NCBI GenBank assembly: GCA_002683355.1
Contig: NYTF01000026.1
Span: 13,862-43,428 of the forward strand
Origin: Paracoccaceae bacterium
GTDB lineage: Bacteria > Pseudomonadota > Alphaproteobacteria > Rhodobacterales > Rhodobacteraceae
Length of the DNA stretch: 29,567 bases
Reading direction: 5' to 3'
Shown: positions 25,613 through 29,567 of the stretch, piece after piece
Position numbering within the stretch: position 1 is the first letter of the stretch
Layout: each line of letters begins with the position of its first letter
The notes under the pieces: generated by a model
Seen by the model: the letters and a program-made list of their open reading frames with translations, nothing else
What the model was told of the DNA's origin: nothing
Databases searched by the model: none
Made by a program: the position numbers and the translations under genes

Positions 25613-26571
25613 AATTTAATATCCCTCAAAGCATTTTCAATTCTTTTCCAGTGTTCTGGTTTATGGGGAATTCCTAATCGTAAAAAAGCTTCAGAATAAG
25701 GAAATGTTCTCGTTAATATCTTTCTTTGGCATAACTTGTCTTGAAGTTTTTTTGGATCCTTTATTGAAATGAGGCGAAATAAGCTTGTCCCACCTATTAC
25801 TTTTATATCGTTTTTTAACAGAATTTTATCAAGATTTAAAACATCTTTGTTTAATCGGGCTCGATTATTTGTGATCCAACGACGATCAGATAAAGCGCTA
25901 TTTGCGATGAATAACGCTGGACCTGAAGCAGCCCATGGACCTAATGTATCCTTTAAAGCTTGAAGAGTTTTTGGTAAGCCAATTGCGCAACCAAAACGTA
26001 ACCCCGCCAGTCCCCAAAACTTCCCAAAACTTTTTAAAACAATAACACCTGGATTTTTAGTGTAACTAATGAGAGATTTTTCAGGAACTAAGTCGCAAAA
26101 GCTTTCGTCAATTATTGTTAATTTTCCATCTTCTAAAATATTATCAGCATGCCAGATTTTACCATCAGGATTATTTGGATTAATTAAAACTCTAGCAGAA
26201 ATATTATTTCTTGAGGTTTTCCAACCATTTCGTTGAAATGCAATTTCATATTCGCTATAGCATGGGTTATAAATATCCACATTACCAATTTTAAAAAGGC
26301 TTGGTAACGTATTTATGATAGCTGAAGTTCCACTTGCAGATATTATTTCTGCTTCGGTTGGTACATTCCAAAAATTTCTTGCGGTGTATATAAAGTTCTC
26401 AACTAAAGATTTGTCTGGTAAGTTTTTCCAAACCCAATCTGGTATTTTTGGAATTGGGTATGAGTTTTGGTTTATGCCTGTCGATAAGTCTATCCATTCT
26501 GATTTTAACCCACCATATTGAATGATTGTCTCATCTAAGTTTCCACCATGATCTGTGATAATTTTTTTCAT
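25609..26571 (-). CDS. cobC: CobC-like threonine-phosphate decarboxylase (PLP aminotransferase fold)
   Basis: CobC makes the aminopropanol (phosphate) linker of cobalamin's nucleotide loop from threonine phosphate. It is a fold type I PLP enzyme. The 320-residue chain has the start DHGGNLD, NPNNPDG (131-137), DESF (155-158) and the PLP-lysine motif SFGKFWGLAGLRFG with K184. Length and motifs fit CobC rather than HisC, and the neighbours support that. It lies between cobD (4-bp overlap) and the DUF1636 gene, whose stop adjoins its start, so the three form one minus-strand operon. Confidence 0.93.
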   Translation of the reverse strand: MKKIITDHGGNLDETIIQYGGLKSEWIDLSTGINQNSYPIPKIPDWVWKNLPDKSLVENFIYTARNFWNVPTEAEIISASGTSAIINTLPSLFKIGNVDIYNPCYSEYEIAFQRNGWKTSRNNISARVLINPNNPDGKIWHADNILEDGKLTIIDESFCDLVPEKSLISYTKNPGVIVLKSFGKFWGLAGLRFGCAIGLPKTLQALKDTLGPWAASGPALFIANSALSDRRWITNNRARLNKDVLNLDKILLKNDIKVIGGTSLFRLISIKDPKKLQDKLCQRKILTRTFPYSEAFLRLGIPHKPEHWKRIENALRDIKL

Positions 26572-26943
26572 TTAATTATCTTTTATCGGTGGAATTCTAG
26601 CAACAAAATGCCCTTTGATTGCCTGGGGCCATTCTCTATATGGAACTTGGCCGTTAGTGCTATTGGCATGCAAATTTGCATATAATATAATTGCTTCTGC
26701 ATCTTCACTTGTTGGTTTAAAATTTCCTAAAACGTAACTTAATTTTTTATTATCCTGAATGGTCACATTGCAACCGTGATCACATCCCATTAAACAAGAA
26801 TGTCTTCTGGTAATAACTTTTTCTTCAGTTACTGAAGATTTCTCTATCAACTGCGCTAATTCAAAACCGTCAGATTCCTTTAATCCTTTTTCTTTCCAAT
26901 CTTCTCGTTTGCAGGTTTCACAAATGGTTATGATGGTTGGCAT
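26572..26943 (-). CDS. DUF1636 family metal-binding (ferredoxin-like) protein
   Basis: The 123-residue protein has five cysteines placed like a thioredoxin-like [2Fe-2S] ferredoxin: C8 and C11 at the N-terminus, then C50, C54 and C58 in SCLMGCDHGC. The DUF1636 family is usually found beside cobalamin genes in alphaproteobacteria. A role in cobalt handling or in an oxygen- or redox-dependent step of the pathway has been suggested by that context, not proven. It is the first gene of the DUF1636-cobC-cobD unit. The 69 bp upstream are very AT-rich and too short for a cobalamin riboswitch; AGGAAG serves as ribosome binding site. Confidence 0.88.
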   Translation of the reverse strand: MPTIITICETCKREDWKEKGLKESDGFELAQLIEKSSVTEEKVITRRHSCLMGCDHGCNVTIQDNKKLSYVLGNFKPTSEDAEAIILYANLHANSTNGQVPYREWPQAIKGHFVARIPPIKDN

Positions 26944-27012
26944 GTTGCTTCCTTATTGAGCTAGCGTATTAATGAGTAAATTATATTTTATGTAATAATT
27001 ATTATTTTTTGC

Positions 27013-27969
27013 TTAAGATCTTTTATGGGGTTCATTAAAGTTTATTATTGGATTAATGGGGATAATTTGATGAGGGTTTATGGAGGCGTGGCTGTAATAA
27101 TAATGACGAATTGCATGATTTAGGTGTACAGTCTTGCTTATGCCAAAAGTTTGATACAAATCACGAGTATAAGCCCATAAGTTTTTATAATCTATTAATC
27201 TTTTACGATTGCACTTAAAATGAAAATGATAAACTGAATCAAATCTAACTAATGTTGGAAAAAGCCTCCAATCAGCCTCTGTAACCCTGTCACCTAACAG
27301 AAAACGATTATTTGATAGGATTTCCTCTAGCCACTCCATTGTGTCAAATAATTTTGTAACAGCTTCATCATATGAGCTTTGGGAGGTTGCAAACCCAGCT
27401 CTGTATACACCATTGTTTAATGTCTCATAAATTCTTTTATTAATTGGTTCTATTTCTTTTTGGAGGTTTTTTGGCCAGAAATCTTCAGTATTTCCAGTAA
27501 TTTTGTCAAAGGAAGAATTAAAAATCCTAATTATATCAGCACTTTCATTTGATACTATTTTTTTAGATTTTTTGTCTAAGAGAATGGGTACTGTTACACG
27601 ACAAGTTATATTGCTTTTAGCTTGAGTGTAGATTTCACTTAAAAACTCTTTTCCATAAAGACTATCGCCTGTGGTATCAGAAAATTTTGTATCGAATGCC
27701 CACCCATTTTCAAGCATTTCTGGGTGTACTACATCAACACTAATATGATCTTCTAGGTTTTTTAAAACCCTGAAGATTAAGGTTCGATGGGCCCATGGGC
27801 AGGCATGTGAAATGTATAGGTGGTATCGTCCTGATTCAGGTAAAAATTCTGCACCTTCCTCTTCAGAAATCCAGTCTCTAAAAACAGAATTCTCTCGTTT
27901 ATAAGTGCCATCTACCTTATTGGGCCTTATTTCATCAACTTTCCATATGCCATCAATTAACTGCCCCAT
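27013..27969 (-). CDS. Glutathionyl-hydroquinone reductase (Xi-class GST, YqjG/ECM4)
   Basis: This enzyme reduces glutathionyl-hydroquinones with glutathione. The thioredoxin-like domain carries the catalytic cysteine in HACPWAHR (C57 counted from the ATG at 27969). NESADIIRIF and the C-terminal helical domain with RVTEADWRLFPTLVRFDSVYHFHFKCN are typical of the family. I chose the ATG at 27969 because it gives the usual MGQL(I/V)DG start and has AGGTG about seven bases upstream; an in-frame GTG nine bases earlier is less likely. That gives 318 residues. It lies between the two halves of the cobalamin region; a link to B12 is not evident. Confidence 0.93.
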   Translation of the reverse strand: MGQLIDGIWKVDEIRPNKVDGTYKRENSVFRDWISEEEGAEFLPESGRYHLYISHACPWAHRTLIFRVLKNLEDHISVDVVHPEMLENGWAFDTKFSDTTGDSLYGKEFLSEIYTQAKSNITCRVTVPILLDKKSKKIVSNESADIIRIFNSSFDKITGNTEDFWPKNLQKEIEPINKRIYETLNNGVYRAGFATSQSSYDEAVTKLFDTMEWLEEILSNNRFLLGDRVTEADWRLFPTLVRFDSVYHFHFKCNRKRLIDYKNLWAYTRDLYQTFGISKTVHLNHAIRHYYYSHASINPHQIIPINPIINFNEPHKRS

Positions 27970-28097
27970 TATTTGCACCTAAAATGTTCCTGTTAGATAC
28001 CTATTACATCAGATAACAAATTTATAAAGGTAAAAAGCTATTTCAGCATTATTGTACGACTATAAAGAAAAATGACGTACTAATTTTTAATTACTAA

Positions 28098-28126
28098 TTG
28101 TGTAAGTTAAGAAGTTTCATTATACG
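28098..28126 (+). promoter_or_regulatory. Candidate promoter of the small His-rich gene and cbiX
   Basis: TTGTGT (28098-28103) and TATACG (28121-28126) with a 17-base spacer would start transcription near 28133, just where the foldable leader begins. The remaining part of the gap from 27970 to 28097 is AT-rich and belongs to this divergent promoter region; I see nothing else definite there. Confidence 0.4.
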
Positions 28127-28133
28127 CGACTAG

Positions 28134-28231
28134 TGACGAGCCAAACTGGCCGGAAAGGTGTGCTTTAGTGAAATTTACCCAATTCGGGAATTAGCTAATG
28201 CTTCGTCAGTGATTATTGCACACTTTTCATT
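28134..28231 (+). promoter_or_regulatory. Structured leader RNA with kissing/pseudoknot pairing, possible cobalamin-type riboswitch
   Basis: TGACGAGC (28134-28141) can pair with GCTTCGTCA (28200-28208; 8 pairs, one bulged T) to close an outer stem. Inside it, AAAGGTGTGC (28154-28163) can pair with GCACACTTTT (28218-28227) downstream of the stem: 10 pairs including one G-U, giving a pseudoknot. The downstream arm can itself sit in the loop of a small hairpin (AGTGA 28208-28212 / TCATT 28227-28231, nearly). An inner hairpin AATT-CGGG-AATT occupies 28181-28192. An enclosing stem plus a loop-loop contact to a 3' hairpin is the layout of short (class II-like) cobalamin riboswitches, and cobalt/B12 genes follow. 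The conserved B12 box of class I is absent, so the identity is open. Confidence 0.4.
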
Positions 28232-28253
28232 ATTGAAAAAAGGGAGCGTAAAG

Positions 28254-28463
28254 ATGCGTTTAGCTTTAATAGTGTTATTTTGGTTTACTTTGTTTGGAAA
28301 AGCTTTTGCTCATATTGGACACTTTGGCCAAATAGCTGATCATGGACATACAGCAGCGGGTATCGCGATTGGTTTGGCTGGAGCGATAGCCTTGATAAAA
28401 ATTCTAAAGGATCGTCAAAAAAATTCTGAAGAATTAGAAGAAGATGAAATTCAGGAGGTATGA
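28254..28463 (+). CDS. Small exported His-rich membrane protein (DUF6732-like)
   Basis: The 69-residue protein has a signal peptide (about 1-19, ending KAFA) and a mature N-terminus HIGHFGQIADHGHT with four histidines in 13 residues, suited to binding cobalt or nickel in the periplasm. One membrane helix (about 34-50) is followed by an acidic tail. I chose ATG at 28254, which has AGGGAG (28241-28246) 7 bases upstream and begins the signal peptide; the open frame further upstream belongs to the leader. It precedes cbiX by 3 bp. I recall similar small proteins in Rhodobacterales B12 clusters (DUF6732); a cobalt-related role is inferred from the histidines and location. Confidence 0.75.
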   Translation: MRLALIVLFWFTLFGKAFAHIGHFGQIADHGHTAAGIAIGLAGAIALIKILKDRQKNSEELEEDEIQEV

Positions 28464-28466
28464 GGT

Positions 28467-29567
28467 TTGAAAAAGGGTATAATGATATGTGGACATGGAA
28501 GTAGATCAAAAAATGCAGAGCAAGAATTTGGATTGCTAGCAAAAGGACTGAAGAATAAGTTTCCAGAAACACCTGTTGAATACGGATTTTTGGAGTATTC
28601 GGCTCCAAATATACATATGGGTCTGGACGCTTTAAGGGAAAATGGCGTTGAGCACATTATCGCCGTTCCAGGGATGTTATTTGCAGCAACACACGCTAAG
28701 AATGATATTCCATCAGTTCTTCTTACGTATCAGAAAAAATATCCTAAATTGAAAGTAAGTTATGGTAGAGAACTCGCGCTTCATCCAGAAATGATCTCCG
28801 CTTTTGAAACCAGAATATTAGAAAGTTTAGGTTTGGATCATGTGCATGATGGAGACCTATATGACACAATGTTGGTTGTCGTGGGAAGAGGAACGTCTGA
28901 TACATATGCAAATGCAGAAGCTGCAAAGCTAACAAGAATAGTTACAGAAAACTTAGGTTTTGGGTGGTCTGAGACAGTATATTCTGGAGTAACTTTTCCT
29001 TCTGTTGGGCAGGGTTTGGAAATAGCTTCAAGACTAGGTTATCAAAAAATAGTTGTTGCACCTTATTTTTTATTCACAGGAAAGTTAATAGACAGAATTT
29101 ATAACTATGTTGATAGAGTAAGTGCAACTCTTCCAAATGTAACATTTTATAAGGCGCATTATTTGGCTGATCAAGATCACGTCATCAATACTTTTGTTGA
29201 CAGAATTTATGAGGCTGAAAATGGTGAATTGGAGCAAAATTTTGATCTAATGGCATCCTTTAAGAAACGACTTGATTTGGGAGAGGTTGATATTCATCAT
29301 CATCATGCTGAATTTAAACCTATTACAGACCCAGAAGACGAAGAGACTTTAGACTCCCATAGTCACGACCATGACCATAGTCACGACCATGACCATACCC
29401 ATACCCATGACCATGGCCACAGTCATGGCGTGTATAAACATATATCTCATCCAAATGGTCCAAGAACAATGATTGATCAAGGTGTTTGTTGTTGTTTTAT
29501 GAGCCAGTTTCCAGATCATGTTATTGAGGAAGAACGTTTGATCATTCAAGCAAAGACGGGGTTATAA
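28467..29567 (+). CDS. cbiX: Sirohydrochlorin cobaltochelatase CbiX, long form
   Basis: CbiX inserts cobalt into sirohydrochlorin at the branch to cobalamin. The 366-residue protein has two chelatase-like domains. The first has CGHGSR with H10 and the second metal-ligand candidate H76 in AATHAKND. The second domain (about 133-250) keeps VVGRGTSD, but Arg replaces the catalytic histidine. The C-terminal extension has HHHH (277-280), a strictly alternating His-X tract with twelve histidines (298-320) and three adjacent cysteines (341-343). Long CbiX proteins can carry a Fe-S cluster in this tail. The start is TTG with AGGAGG (28453-28458) 8 bases upstream. The stop is the last codon of the window, so further cob genes probably follow. 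Confidence 0.94.
   Translation: MKKGIMICGHGSRSKNAEQEFGLLAKGLKNKFPETPVEYGFLEYSAPNIHMGLDALRENGVEHIIAVPGMLFAATHAKNDIPSVLLTYQKKYPKLKVSYGRELALHPEMISAFETRILESLGLDHVHDGDLYDTMLVVVGRGTSDTYANAEAAKLTRIVTENLGFGWSETVYSGVTFPSVGQGLEIASRLGYQKIVVAPYFLFTGKLIDRIYNYVDRVSATLPNVTFYKAHYLADQDHVINTFVDRIYEAENGELEQNFDLMASFKKRLDLGEVDIHHHHAEFKPITDPEDEETLDSHSHDHDHSHDHDHTHTHDHGHSHGVYKHISHPNGPRTMIDQGVCCCFMSQFPDHVIEEERLIIQAKTGL
29358..29393 (+). repeat. Two exact 18-bp tandem units inside the cbiX His tract
   Basis: CATAGTCACGACCATGAC occurs twice in a row without mismatch, encoding HSHDHD twice; degenerate CAT-ACC and CAT-GAC units continue to 29426. This suggests growth of the His tract by slippage or unequal exchange. 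Confidence 0.85.

Noticed and set aside
28130..28160. Class I cobalamin riboswitch with a B12 box at GAGCCAAACTGGCC
   Set aside because: The match to the B12 box needs a gap, lies at the 5' end of the probable transcript instead of the 3' end of an aptamer, and none of the other class I core elements is found upstream.
28158..28253. Longer N-terminus for the small His-rich protein, starting at 28158
   Set aside because: It would put 32 residues before an obvious signal peptide, while ATG 28254 has AGGGAG at the right distance; the upstream part folds as leader RNA.

Overview
The window is AT-rich bacterial chromosome, densely coded on both strands, with no tRNA, rRNA, insertion sequence, phage gene or CRISPR array that I can see. 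The proteins look like an alphaproteobacterium of the Rhodobacterales type. The Rieske protein, cytochrome b, Lrp regulator, DUF1636 protein and long-form CbiX all resemble the Rhodobacter/Roseobacter versions, and trmL next to petABC and pyk next to the N-formylglutamate amidohydrolase/DUF1244 pair are layouts I know from that order. The low GC and tight spacing suggest a streamlined marine member, for example the HTCC2255/NAC11-7 type. That placement is inference from memory, not from a search.

Layout. 1-889: the end of a membrane-anchored winged-helix protein, then trmL. 958-3725: the petABC operon for cytochrome bc1, behind a 16-bp perfect palindrome that overlaps a candidate promoter. 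3758-7093 (minus): thiBPQ thiamine ABC transporter behind a clear TPP riboswitch. 7235-10042: a compact alanyl-tRNA synthetase without its C-terminal domain, a YtoQ-family gene 6 bp behind it, and an Lrp regulator. 10135-13364: molybdenum-cofactor genes fdhD-mobA-mobB-moeA, the last three joined by ATGA overlaps. 13372-17660 (minus): rpmI-rplT-pheS-pheT. 17847-21098: lepA and, converging on it, pyk. 21209-24688: N-formylglutamate amidohydrolase, DUF1244, DUF721/DciA-like, DsbA-like and class III CoA-transferase genes. 24689-29567: a cobalamin region. On the minus strand lie cobD(cbiB), cobC and a DUF1636 cysteine-rich gene, then a glutathionyl-hydroquinone reductase gene. On the plus strand a small His-rich exported protein and the cobaltochelatase CbiX follow a structured leader.

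Most of the window is housekeeping: respiration, translation, and thiamine, Moco and B12 supply. The parts most worth a second look are: the leader at about 28133-28253, which starts just after a plausible promoter and can fold into an enclosing stem plus a 10-bp kissing/pseudoknot helix ahead of cobalt genes; the C-Ala-less AlaRS with its YtoQ partner; the palindromic operator before petABC; the strictly alternating His tract of CbiX; and the membrane-tethered winged helix at the left edge. No stretch longer than 300 bases lacks a gene. The two longest gaps (6968-7234 and 27970-28253) hold the TPP riboswitch and the structured leader.
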